A DNA stretch of 64,000 nt from Casp-actino8 sp044358015. GTDB taxonomy: Bacteria > Actinomycetota > Acidimicrobiia > Acidimicrobiales > Ilumatobacteraceae. Under the pieces are notes generated by a model. It saw only the letters and a program-made list of their open reading frames with translations, searched no databases and was not told where the DNA came from. This document shows positions 17,396 to 25,768 of the stretch, piece by piece; positions within the stretch are counted from its first letter, which is position 1; every line of letters starts with the position of its first letter. Made by a program: the position numbers and the translations under genes. Location: contig JBIKOO010000007.1 of NCBI GenBank assembly GCA_044358015.1, positions 1-64,000 of the forward strand, given 5' to 3'.

Positions 17396-17401
17396 TATCG
17401 T
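17396..17401 (+). promoter_or_regulatory. -10 box of leaderless promoter for the VOC gene
   Basis: TATCGT lies six bases before the ATG at 17408 and 17 bases after operator 1. The 123-bp gap 17285-17407 otherwise holds a weak AT-rich hairpin (CAGGAATTT...AAATTTCCTG) that may terminate the amidohydrolase transcript. Confidence 0.5.
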
Positions 17402-17407
17402 CGGGTC

Positions 17408-17956
17408 ATGACCTACACGTCTTATAACCCAGCCGACGATGCCGCCACGACCGGACAGTTCGTCCCCAATTACCCGAACACCCTGATCTTCGTCGACCTT
17501 CCGAGCGACGATCCGGCCAAGACCGCTCGCTTCTACGCCGACCTCTTTGGTTGGGTCGTTGAGGGTCGCCCCGAAGGTGAATTCCACCGCTGCGTACCTG
17601 GCCAAAACTTCATGTTGGGCGATGGCACCCAGAGCGCCGTTGGCAACTTGCACCTCGGTATCTACAACGTCAACAACGCTCGCCCGCATCCAGACCCGGC
17701 CGGTGTTGAGCCCCGCGTTTTGTCACACAAGCACCGCCAGGCCCGTATTTGGATTTTGGTCAGCGATGACGACAACCAAGAGCGTTTGCTCGATCGTGCC
17801 GAAGAACTTGGAGCAACCATTTTGTGGCGTAAGCACTACTGGAAAGAATTCAGTGGCTACAACGGCGCCTTCGAAGACGCTTGGGGCAACGAAGTCATTT
17901 TGTGGACCAAGGGTGGAGACAACCCCGACATCCCGAGCGACCACACCGTCGAGTGA
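17408..17956 (+). CDS. VOC (glyoxalase/dioxygenase fold) family protein
   Basis: 182 aa. VOC-type beta-alpha-beta repeats: NTLIFVDLPSDDPAKTARFYADLFGW at about 19-45 and ending AWGNEVILW. The usual first metal histidine is replaced (FVDLP), so metal binding may be altered and catalysis differ from classic extradiol enzymes. The start follows a TATCGT box at leaderless spacing. A near-perfect copy of the GntR palindrome lies just upstream, which ties it to the regulon at 28.6-37.5 kb. The next VOC gene begins 102 bases downstream. Confidence 0.75.
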   Translation: MTYTSYNPADDAATTGQFVPNYPNTLIFVDLPSDDPAKTARFYADLFGWVVEGRPEGEFHRCVPGQNFMLGDGTQSAVGNLHLGIYNVNNARPHPDPAGVEPRVLSHKHRQARIWILVSDDDNQERLLDRAEELGATILWRKHYWKEFSGYNGAFEDAWGNEVILWTKGGDNPDIPSDHTVE

Positions 17957-18058
17957 TTCAAGTACCGCGCAGTGTTGCCACTAGTCCCTAGCGCCCACGC
18001 TGCAAGATCCGTACTCTGACCGAATACAACTGAAAAACACAATAGAACTGGATCAATC

Positions 18059-18580
18059 ATGACCACTCACGAAAACCTTGACGCCGACGCAATGCGTTTG
18101 AAGAATCAGATCTCTGATACTTCAGACAAGAACGTTGTCCATCCCCCAACCGCACGTTGGACGCACATTGCGTTGCCGTCAACCGACATCGACAAGTCCA
18201 TTGCGTGGTACGAGAAGTTCACTCCGCTCAAGTTGCTTGATCGTCGTGTTGATGCTGATGGTTATGGCGCATGGCTTGGTCATGACGATCAGTCGGATAA
18301 GCCTTTCGTCTTAGTTCTTGTGAGTTTCTTCAAAGACCAAGATGGTGGACCGCAGCCGATTATGGCTCCATTCGCACACGTTGGTATTGAGCTCACAAGC
18401 CGCGCCGAAGTTGAGCGCATCGCCGAACTCGGCAAGGCCGACGGTTGCATGGCCTGGCCACCTACCCAAATGCCTGATCCCATTGGCTATATCTGTGCTC
18501 TCAAAGACCCCGATGGCAACATGATTGAGTTCTCATACGATCAAGGCGTCTACGCCAAGGCCAAAGAAGTCTGGGGCTGA
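18059..18580 (+). CDS. VOC family protein with intact metal triad
   Basis: 173 aa. After a 30-residue N-terminal extension the VOC domain begins ARWTHIALPSTDIDKSIAWYEKF. The three expected ligands are present: His in WTHIAL, His in FAHVGIEL and Glu in NMIEFSYD. This fits a glyoxalase-I-like or extradiol-type metalloenzyme acting on a catabolic intermediate. GGATCAATC before the ATG is a weak binding site. It is probably co-transcribed with the VOC gene upstream and the NTF2-like gene downstream. Confidence 0.78.
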   Translation: MTTHENLDADAMRLKNQISDTSDKNVVHPPTARWTHIALPSTDIDKSIAWYEKFTPLKLLDRRVDADGYGAWLGHDDQSDKPFVLVLVSFFKDQDGGPQPIMAPFAHVGIELTSRAEVERIAELGKADGCMAWPPTQMPDPIGYICALKDPDGNMIEFSYDQGVYAKAKEVWG

Positions 18581-18632
18581 GATCGGGCTGTTTCCCGATC
18601 TTGCTTCTGGGCTCACCTGGATTATTCACACC

Positions 18633-19031
18633 ATGACTCGCGACGAACTCGCCACGATTTGTCGGAACTATCTCGAGTCATTTTCAACAGGCGACGCCGA
18701 TCTGGTCGCATCGTTTGTGGCTGATGGATTCATCAACGAACACACGGCCGCGCTTGGTTCAAGTTGCGAAGGCAAAGACGAGTACCGCCGTCGCCTACCG
18801 AACTTCATGGCTTCGATGCCAGGGATTCGTTACGAAGTCGAGCAACAAGTCGTCGACCTCACCACCTCAACCGTTGCCAATGCCTACACACTTCATGCTC
18901 ATGTGAATGATCGGGATTGCGCAGTTCGTGGATTGCTACGCATTCAGATTGATCCGTCGACTGGACTCATTATCAATCGCACCGATTACTGGGATAGCAA
19001 AGTCTTTTTAACGCAAGCTGGTCTTGAGTAA
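18633..19031 (+). CDS. SnoaL/NTF2-like family protein
   Basis: 132 aa from the ATG at 18633. It begins MTRDELATICRNYLESFSTGD and contains VASFVADGFINEHTAA, the cone-shaped NTF2/SnoaL fold used by small isomerases, dehydratases and ketosteroid-isomerase-like enzymes. Upstream in-frame starts would overlap the VOC gene, so this one is chosen although its ribosome binding site is weak. It follows two VOC genes and its stop is one base from the stop of the convergent LLM gene. Substrate unknown; likely a tailoring step in the local catabolic pathway. Confidence 0.75.
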   Translation: MTRDELATICRNYLESFSTGDADLVASFVADGFINEHTAALGSSCEGKDEYRRRLPNFMASMPGIRYEVEQQVVDLTTSTVANAYTLHAHVNDRDCAVRGLLRIQIDPSTGLIINRTDYWDSKVFLTQAGLE

Positions 19032-19032
19032 C

Positions 19033-20100
19033 TCAGCGGCCTGAACGCACCGCGTCAATAACAGTGCCAAAACCTTCAAGGGTGTCGCGCAAGCCTTGAT
19101 ACATGCCATTGCCCACCGGGAATGACAAGTTCATACTGATGCTGTTGAAGCCCAGGTCCAAAATGCCACGGGCTAAGTCTTTGCATTCATCGGGTGTACC
19201 GACGATCGCAAAACTTGTTACTAATTCATCGGCGATCAACGAAAAGATTTCGGGGTCGTCGTAACGATCGTGATCGAAATACCAACCGGTTGAACGGGCA
19301 AGCGCTGCGTCAACTCGCGAATACCAATCGGCATCTAGTCCCATTCGCTCGTTTAACTCGGCAGGCCGAATGAGCGCGATGTAATGCGCCACATAACGCT
19401 TCACACTGCGGCGGGCCAGATCGCCGTCTGAAGAAACACACAACGTCACTCGCGGAGCAACTTCAACTGACGCAACATCACGACCAACGCGCTGTGCACC
19501 TTCAGCAATAAATGTGCGGTAATTCGCGGCCAATGACGGCGACAAATAACGACCACCAACAAGAGCGATATCGGCAATCTCGCCAGCCAAACGCATCATC
19601 TGCGGGCTACGTGTACCAATCGACATCGGAACATGCGCAGGGTTCAACGGATCGACGTGTTGCAATCGCGAATCGTTGACCGTAATCGTTTCACCCTGAT
19701 AACTGACCGTCTCACCGTGCAACAACGCCCGCATCACTGTCACCGCATCGCGCACATGCGCAACTGGTCGCGCGTACGTCTCACCGACGGCCTCAAGTCC
19801 AGCGCCAACACCCATGCCCATAAATGCTCGGCCGTTTGACACATCGTGCAAAGTTGCCGCAATTCCGGCTAACACCGCTGGGTGACGCGAATAGGGATTA
19901 GTCACCATCGGACCAAGCTCGATTCGCGTTGTTGACTGGGCAACAAGTCCCAGCAACATGAAGCAATCGTGCCAAAACACCACATCAGAAATACCAAGAC
20001 GATCAAAACCGACATCTTCAGCAAGTCGCGCGAGTTCAATCACTTGTTGCACCGGCATACCCGGCGTGATTTCGGCTTCAAGTGTGATGTTGTTAGTCAT
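19033..20100 (-). CDS. LLM-class F420-dependent oxidoreductase
   Basis: 355 aa from the ATG at 20100. A bacterial-luciferase-like TIM barrel: ELARLAEDVGFDRLGISD, IELGPMVTNPYSRHP, and GRAFMGMGVGAG are hallmarks of F420-dependent N5,N10-methylene-H4MPT-reductase-like enzymes. It should transfer hydride between F420 and an organic substrate, or act as an FMN monooxygenase; the F420 reading is favoured because fbiC is in the same window. It is the last gene of the leftward run that starts with the BMP-binding protein. Confidence 0.85.
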   Translation of the reverse strand: MTNNITLEAEITPGMPVQQVIELARLAEDVGFDRLGISDVVFWHDCFMLLGLVAQSTTRIELGPMVTNPYSRHPAVLAGIAATLHDVSNGRAFMGMGVGAGLEAVGETYARPVAHVRDAVTVMRALLHGETVSYQGETITVNDSRLQHVDPLNPAHVPMSIGTRSPQMMRLAGEIADIALVGGRYLSPSLAANYRTFIAEGAQRVGRDVASVEVAPRVTLCVSSDGDLARRSVKRYVAHYIALIRPAELNERMGLDADWYSRVDAALARSTGWYFDHDRYDDPEIFSLIADELVTSFAIVGTPDECKDLARGILDLGFNSISMNLSFPVGNGMYQGLRDTLEGFGTVIDAVRSGR

Positions 20101-20122
20101 GGTTATCCAATGTTCGCAAGTC

Positions 20123-21520
20123 TCAGAGAACCGGATACTTAGATTTATCAGGCAAGCCCGAACGTGCGGTGATTGCTTCACCAGCTTCTTGGCATTGTGC
20201 CCAGAAACGATCTTCGTCAATGGTCAACATGCGACCAGCTTCAACGACCTTCTTGCCGTCGACAAATACTGTGTGCACTCCCCGACCATCGGCCGACCAC
20301 ACGAGTTGGTTCATGACATTCAACAATGGTCGCCATTCGGGACGATCGGTGTCGTGCAAAACAACGTCGGCCTTCTTGCCGACTTCAAGTGAACCAATTT
20401 CATCTTGAGCGTTCATCGCCCGTGCGCCACCAAGAGTGGCCATTTCGTAGGCCTTTTCAGCGGGGAACATCTGCGGATCGGTTCGCGCATCTTTAAACAA
20501 GCCAGCAACTAAGTACGTGGCACGCATGAGGTCTGAATAGTTCGACGCATTATTGCCGTCAGTACCGATACCTAAGTTGATTCCGGCCATCGCCATTTCG
20601 GGCATCTTGCCTACTTGCGTGACGCCATAACTGACCTTCAAGGCAGTCGTCGGGCAGTGAGCAACTGAAACGCCGGTCTCGGCCATCACTGCGAGTTCTT
20701 GATTGTCGACTTGCACACAGTGTGTAATTGACACGTCGTCTTTCAAGACTCCGATTTCGGCCAGGTGAATCATGGGACGCTGCCCGAACTCTTCAAGGAA
20801 ACCTTCGGGGTCAAGCTTGGCGGGCGACATATGGAAACTCATACCCACGCCATGTTCATCGGCCAACGCGCGCGCGGCTTTCCACAACGGATCTGAACAC
20901 GTGGTGTGGCCGACAAGCGTGCTGTATGACTGAATACGACCACCAGCAATTGAGCGGTACTTCGTGATTGATTCTTCGAGATTACGAATGGCTTCATCGG
21001 TGTTTTGCTTGTACACGTCGGGCTCGGGTGGAAGGTCCCAGATCCAACGACCTACACGGCCACGGATACCAATATCAACAAGACCTTCAACAACTTCATC
21101 CATGAAGCGAATGGTTCCAGCCTCAAGGAATGAAGTTGTTCCACTCTTGAGCATTTCAATTGATGCCAATTGACCCGACATCTTTTCTTCACGGGCGTTG
21201 AACACCGAATACAACGGACACAGCCACATAAACACGTTCTCTTCGAAAGGAGTGTCATCAGGAACATATCCACGCGTGAGTGGCTCACCAGTGATGTGAA
21301 TATGCGAGTTCACCATTCCGGGGGTCACGACAAATCGATCGCCACCCACTGTTTCTTTGGCCGTGTAGGTGCGCGAGATGTCTGAGTACTTGCCTACTGC
21401 GACGATGGAACCCTTATCAATGGCCACTGCACCATTGCGAATGATGTCGCGGGTCTTATTCATGGTGACGACATACCAACCGCGAATGATGGTGTCGATA
21501 GAAATTGGTTGATCGCTCAT
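20123..21520 (-). CDS. Amidohydrolase (second copy type in the locus)
   Basis: 465 aa. Metal-dependent hydrolase of the deaminase/chlorohydrolase group. MVNSHIHITGE gives H73 and H75; VSITHCVQVD, SVAHCPTTALKV and GIGTDGNN supply the later ligand and substrate regions; the C-terminus has EVGKKADVVLHD. GGAGAAAACT before the ATG is a good binding site. It precedes the LLM gene by 22 bases and follows the methyltransferase by 32, so one operon. Likely hydrolyses or deaminates a heterocyclic or N-substituted intermediate taken up by the linked ABC importer; the substrate is inferred only from context. Confidence 0.85.
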   Translation of the reverse strand: MSDQPISIDTIIRGWYVVTMNKTRDIIRNGAVAIDKGSIVAVGKYSDISRTYTAKETVGGDRFVVTPGMVNSHIHITGEPLTRGYVPDDTPFEENVFMWLCPLYSVFNAREEKMSGQLASIEMLKSGTTSFLEAGTIRFMDEVVEGLVDIGIRGRVGRWIWDLPPEPDVYKQNTDEAIRNLEESITKYRSIAGGRIQSYSTLVGHTTCSDPLWKAARALADEHGVGMSFHMSPAKLDPEGFLEEFGQRPMIHLAEIGVLKDDVSITHCVQVDNQELAVMAETGVSVAHCPTTALKVSYGVTQVGKMPEMAMAGINLGIGTDGNNASNYSDLMRATYLVAGLFKDARTDPQMFPAEKAYEMATLGGARAMNAQDEIGSLEVGKKADVVLHDTDRPEWRPLLNVMNQLVWSADGRGVHTVFVDGKKVVEAGRMLTIDEDRFWAQCQEAGEAITARSGLPDKSKYPVL

Positions 21521-21552
21521 AGTTTTCTCCGGATCTAGATAATTAGCTGTGA

Positions 21553-22644
21553 TTACTCAGGTTTGCTAGCGACATACATTGAATTAAAACCGATGGGTTC
21601 GATGAGGCGAAGGGCTTCAAATCCTGTTGCCCGAATCCATCCCGTGACTTCTTCGTTAGTAAATGTGTGACCTTGACGTGTCGCTGCCACCATGGTGACA
21701 CCCATTAAGACCCCAAAAGGATTGAACTTACGGGTGTTGTCACGGAAGTAATCGCTCACGATGACTCGGCCACCTGGACGCAACGCAGCAAACGCACGGT
21801 CAATCATGTGTTGGGCACCTTCGTCACCTTCGGTACGCAAAATATGTCCAAGGATGACCATGTCGAACGAGTTCGGTTCAAGTTCAACGGTGTGAAAATC
21901 GCCAGGCAAATATTCAACGCGTGATTCGTGATCGGCGATACCCGCAGCAGCGATTCGGCGCTTGGCAACTTCTAGCACTCCGGCATAATCGTTGACCACA
22001 GTTGTTGCTGTGGGGTTTTGGCTCAACACCGCAACCGACCACGGCGCTCCACCAGCACCAAGATCGAGTAGTCGTAAGTTAGGCGTACGGCTGTATCCGA
22101 TCTTCAGATCGGCGCGCGTGGCAGCGCGCAACATCGTTGGATACGTCGCTTCAACCAGTGGCACGTAGAAACCCTCTGGATCATTTTCAATGGGTTGTCT
22201 TGGGGTTCCGCGACGGAACGTTTCGGCTAGTTCTTCCCAGTTTTCTAATGGCCCAGGAGCAACACCAATGAGATCAGCCATGCTGGCTACCGCATCGCTC
22301 GTGAGATACCGCGAGGCAAGGTCACCGAGCTTGTAGACATCGCGGTATTGCTCAATCATTCCGATGGCCACTAGTCCATCAAACAAGAACAATGCACTGC
22401 GGCGTGACAGTCCCGTTGCCTCAGCGAGTGGCTCAAGGGGGCACGGACCAATTTTTTGCAGAGTGTCAAAAGCCCCAAGTTCAATACCAGCCATCAACAA
22501 CCAGTAGTTGCCGAAGCCCTGAATAATGTTCCAGACCGGCGCCGAAGCCGGTGGCTTGTAGTCAGACCACGGTGTTCCTTTGTGGGCAGCAGTATGACTT
22601 TTCTTGAGCTCGGGATACGGAGCGTCGCGTTCGACAATGGCCAT
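21553..22644 (-). CDS. SAM-dependent methyltransferase (O-methyltransferase family 2 type)
   Basis: 363 aa. An N-terminal winged-helix dimerisation domain (PLAEATGLSRRSALFLFDGLVAIGMIE, about 71-97) is followed by a Rossmann fold with the SAM motif LLDLGAGGAPWSVAV near 200 and a FDMVILGHILRTEG segment. The architecture matches small-molecule O-methyltransferases such as hydroxyneurosporene methyltransferase; a DNA methyltransferase role is excluded by the lack of DPPY or PC motifs. The start is seven bases after the MDR gene's stop. In a catabolic setting it might methylate an intermediate or run as a demethylase-like transfer; undetermined. Confidence 0.8.
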   Translation of the reverse strand: MAIVERDAPYPELKKSHTAAHKGTPWSDYKPPASAPVWNIIQGFGNYWLLMAGIELGAFDTLQKIGPCPLEPLAEATGLSRRSALFLFDGLVAIGMIEQYRDVYKLGDLASRYLTSDAVASMADLIGVAPGPLENWEELAETFRRGTPRQPIENDPEGFYVPLVEATYPTMLRAATRADLKIGYSRTPNLRLLDLGAGGAPWSVAVLSQNPTATTVVNDYAGVLEVAKRRIAAAGIADHESRVEYLPGDFHTVELEPNSFDMVILGHILRTEGDEGAQHMIDRAFAALRPGGRVIVSDYFRDNTRKFNPFGVLMGVTMVAATRQGHTFTNEEVTGWIRATGFEALRLIEPIGFNSMYVASKPE

Positions 22645-22651
22645 CGTTATT

Positions 22652-23695
22652 TCACGGCTTCAAAAGAATCTTGCCGAAGACATCGTTGTTCTGCATTTTG
22701 CTTTGAGCCTCGGCGGCATCTTTGAGAGCAAATGTTGAGTCAATGACTTTTTGGAATGAACCGTTACAGAAGGTGTTCCATGCCTTGCCGAACTCTTCGG
22801 GACGATACGGATCGCTACCGAGCAACTGAATTCCCATGTGGAACATGAAACCGAGCGATGGAATGGTTGCCGTATCGCCAGTGGTGTTTCCGCAGTTGAC
22901 CAAACGACCTCGGGGCTTCAAAGCGAACATCGAGTCGGCCCACAAGGCCGGACCAACATGATCGAACACCATATCGACACCCGCACCTGCAGTTGCCCCA
23001 CGCGCAAAACCCGTCACGTTTTCGGTGCGGTTGTTGCACACAGCACTTGCACCAAGCGTGAGTGCTTTGTTGCACTTCTCTTCGCTACCAGCTGTTGCCA
23101 ACACTGTCGCGCCAGCGGCGACTGCAAGTTGAATTGCCGCCACACTCACACCGCTTCCAGCAGCGTGAATCATGATGGTCTCGCCAGCCTTCAGGCCACC
23201 CACTTCGAACAGTGCATGCCAAGCGGTGAGATAACAGGTCGGAAAGGTTGCCGCATCGTCATACGACATGGCATCGGGGATCTTGTACACATGAGTTGCC
23301 GGGGCAACACACAGTTCGGCGTATCCACCAGCAACTGTTGCGCCGATGACACCCAGTTCGCCATAAATGTCGCCCATGCCCGCATATACGGAACCGGGGT
23401 GAACACCAGCAAGCGACGGATCAACAACGACACGGTCGCCAATTGATAAACCAAGCGATGATTCAACCTGCGAACCAATCGCCACGATTTCACCTGCGAC
23501 ATCCATACCAGCGATGTGCGGGTAAGTGAACCCAGGCATCGTGAACCAACCGTTACGTTGCACCACATCAAGATGGTTGACGGCTGCAGTATGAACCTTC
23601 ACGACCACGTCGTGAGTGCCGGCTGACGGATCAGGACGATCTCCATAGACCAAGACCTCGGGTCCACCCGGATTGTCGTACCACACTGCTTTCAT
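22652..23695 (-). CDS. Zinc-binding-type MDR oxidoreductase
   Basis: 347 aa, medium-chain dehydrogenase/reductase. The N-terminal GroES-like domain starts MKAVWYDNPGGPEVL and includes HIAGMDVAGEIVAIGS. The Rossmann region has MIHAAGSGVSVAAIQLA near 165-185 for NAD(P)H. It lacks the cysteine-rich structural zinc loop of alcohol dehydrogenases, so quinone-oxidoreductase or enoyl-reductase activity is more likely. GGGAG precedes the ATG. It sits directly after the second permease gene. Confidence 0.83.
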   Translation of the reverse strand: MKAVWYDNPGGPEVLVYGDRPDPSAGTHDVVVKVHTAAVNHLDVVQRNGWFTMPGFTYPHIAGMDVAGEIVAIGSQVESSLGLSIGDRVVVDPSLAGVHPGSVYAGMGDIYGELGVIGATVAGGYAELCVAPATHVYKIPDAMSYDDAATFPTCYLTAWHALFEVGGLKAGETIMIHAAGSGVSVAAIQLAVAAGATVLATAGSEEKCNKALTLGASAVCNNRTENVTGFARGATAGAGVDMVFDHVGPALWADSMFALKPRGRLVNCGNTTGDTATIPSLGFMFHMGIQLLGSDPYRPEEFGKAWNTFCNGSFQKVIDSTFALKDAAEAQSKMQNNDVFGKILLKP

Positions 23696-23732
23696 GACTG
23701 ACTCCCTAAAAGAAAATAGAAATTGAGATTAA

Positions 23733-24671
23733 TTATTTCAGTCCGCGAATAAATGGCCGCGCCAACGACGCTGGTTGACGCGTGTGCTTAGCGAATATCA
23801 ACATCACCACGATGGTTGCTAAGAATGGTAGAGCAGCTAACAACTGAGCGTTGAAGTCGTGCCCCACGATATTTGGCAAATTCAGACGTAATGCATCGAC
23901 GTAACCAAACAAGATGCAACCCGCAACTGCACCACGCAATGTCCAGCCACCAAAAATCACTGCAGCGATAGCAATGATTCCCTTGCCACCAATATTGCCG
24001 CTTTCAAAACGACCAACTTGACCGAGCAAGTACACGCCACCACCGAGACCAGCGATGAAGCCGGTGTACAAAATGGCATGACGACGACGAGCATTAACAT
24101 GGATTCCGGTGACGTCGGCAGCTTGGGGATCTTCACCCACGGCACGAACTTCAAGACCCCACTTGGTGCGCATCAGCAGCCACCACGACAACGGCACAAC
24201 TGCATAGACCAAGTACATCGGCCAACGTTGACCGAACATGGCGGGACCAAGGATCGGGATGTCGTACAACAGCGGAACCTTAACTTCACCAGCCAACTTT
24301 GTTGACAAGTCGAAGTTGGGCTCGAGAAACGCCACAAGACCAAGCAACAAGATATTGAGCGTCAAACCAATACCAAACTGATCGGCATTGAGATAGTGAC
24401 TGAGATACGCCTGGAACGATGACACAAAAATTCCAGCAATTGCACCGACAAAAAGCGAGAAACCGAAGTTTGAAGTCTGGGTGTAAGCAATTGCGGTGGC
24501 AAAGTGCCCACCCAAAAGCATTGCTTCGACTGACAAGTTGATGGTGCCCGCACGTTCGGCTACCCATTCACCAACTGCAGCGAAAACCAAAATTGCGGCC
24601 AAGCGGAATGTACTTTGGTACAAAGGCCCGTTAGAAAGTATGTCGCCGAAACTTCCGAGGAAAGCCAACAT
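23733..24671 (-). CDS. BMP-type ABC transporter permease (NupQ-like)
   Basis: 312 aa, about eight to nine hydrophobic segments. The motif GEWVAERAGTINLSVEAMLLGGHF near 34-57 is characteristic of the second permease of BMP-family (basic membrane protein) importers related to branched-chain and nucleoside/sugar permeases. With the partner permease it forms the membrane channel. The stop of the upstream permease lies two bases before this start, so expression is coupled. Confidence 0.87.
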   Translation of the reverse strand: MLAFLGSFGDILSNGPLYQSTFRLAAILVFAAVGEWVAERAGTINLSVEAMLLGGHFATAIAYTQTSNFGFSLFVGAIAGIFVSSFQAYLSHYLNADQFGIGLTLNILLLGLVAFLEPNFDLSTKLAGEVKVPLLYDIPILGPAMFGQRWPMYLVYAVVPLSWWLLMRTKWGLEVRAVGEDPQAADVTGIHVNARRRHAILYTGFIAGLGGGVYLLGQVGRFESGNIGGKGIIAIAAVIFGGWTLRGAVAGCILFGYVDALRLNLPNIVGHDFNAQLLAALPFLATIVVMLIFAKHTRQPASLARPFIRGLK

Positions 24672-24673
24672 AG

Positions 24674-25768
24674 CTATGCCCTTTCCGTCATCAGGGCCAG
24701 AACTCGTCGCTTCTTACGCAACTCGCTGACGGCCGGGGGAATAAACAATGCAAGGACTAACAATCCACGGATGACGTCGACCAAAACTGATTCAACGCCT
24801 GCTGCCGCCAAAAAGTTTGAACCTGTATGCAAACAAGCAAAGGCCAGTGCCACGGGAATCGATGCATAAGGATTATTACGAGCCACCAAGGCAACGAGCA
24901 AACCATCCCAACCAACACTTGCCGAGAAACCGCTAGAGGCCCGATAGTTCGATTCGCCAGAAGCCAGCATGAGTGATCCGGCCAAGCCAGCCGCCGCGCC
25001 AGATGTCAACAATGCCATGGTTCCAAACTTCACATGTGACACACCCGCGCGTTGAGCAGTACGCGGATTCAATCCGAGCATCTTCAAACGGAAACCCCAC
25101 ACCGAATGGGCCAACATGTACGCCACACCAACTGCAAAGATGATCGCAATCGGCACGGTCAGTGGCACATTGTTGCCAAAGATATGCATGATGCCAAGTC
25201 GTGAATTCACTGCCGTCTTGGCACTGTTTTGAATCTTGGTTGGTGAACCTTCGATCACTTCAAGCAACAAAAACCTACGGGTCATCGTGTAACCCGTGAT
25301 TTGACTCGAGAGGTACACCAACAACAATGTGGAAAGCACGACTGGAACGCGTCGCCAGTAATAAAGCAAAGCTGCAATACCAGCCCACGCTGCGCCAGCC
25401 AACATGCCGAGCAACACGCCAAGAATCAGCATCAACGGACTACCTGGATGAATCTTGGTCATGATGAACGCAGCGCCAGTTGCACCAATCAACACTTGGC
25501 CCTCTTGACCGATATTGATGATGCCTGCTTTGGCTGCAATTGCACTACCCGCCGCCACGATGAGCAAAGGCGCTGCACGGCGCAAGGTTTCTCCCCAACG
25601 ACCAGGGTTCTTAAACGAACCGTTGATCATTGCCTCAACCGCCTTCGACCACGAACCGCCGCTGGTGTTCACCAAAATTGCGGCGATCACAAAAGCGGCA
25701 ACGATGCTGACGACATATAGAGCAATGAGCTCGACGCGATCACGCTTCGCTGTAGGTGTTGTGCTCAC
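24674..25768 (-). CDS. BMP-type ABC transporter permease (NupP-like)
   Basis: 364 aa with multiple transmembrane segments. GSAIAAKAGIINIGQEGQVLIGATGAAF near 78-105 is the conserved coupling region of the first permease of nucleoside/BMP importers. The GTG start overlaps the ATPase stop by four bases (GTGA). Forms a heterodimeric channel with the next permease. Confidence 0.87.
   Translation of the reverse strand: MSTTPTAKRDRVELIALYVVSIVAAFVIAAILVNTSGGSWSKAVEAMINGSFKNPGRWGETLRRAAPLLIVAAGSAIAAKAGIINIGQEGQVLIGATGAAFIMTKIHPGSPLMLILGVLLGMLAGAAWAGIAALLYYWRRVPVVLSTLLLVYLSSQITGYTMTRRFLLLEVIEGSPTKIQNSAKTAVNSRLGIMHIFGNNVPLTVPIAIIFAVGVAYMLAHSVWGFRLKMLGLNPRTAQRAGVSHVKFGTMALLTSGAAAGLAGSLMLASGESNYRASSGFSASVGWDGLLVALVARNNPYASIPVALAFACLHTGSNFLAAAGVESVLVDVIRGLLVLALFIPPAVSELRKKRRVLALMTERA

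Noticed and set aside
21553..22644. Methyltransferase as part of a restriction-modification system
   Set aside because: It has the winged-helix plus Rossmann layout of small-molecule O-methyltransferases and lies in the catabolic operon.
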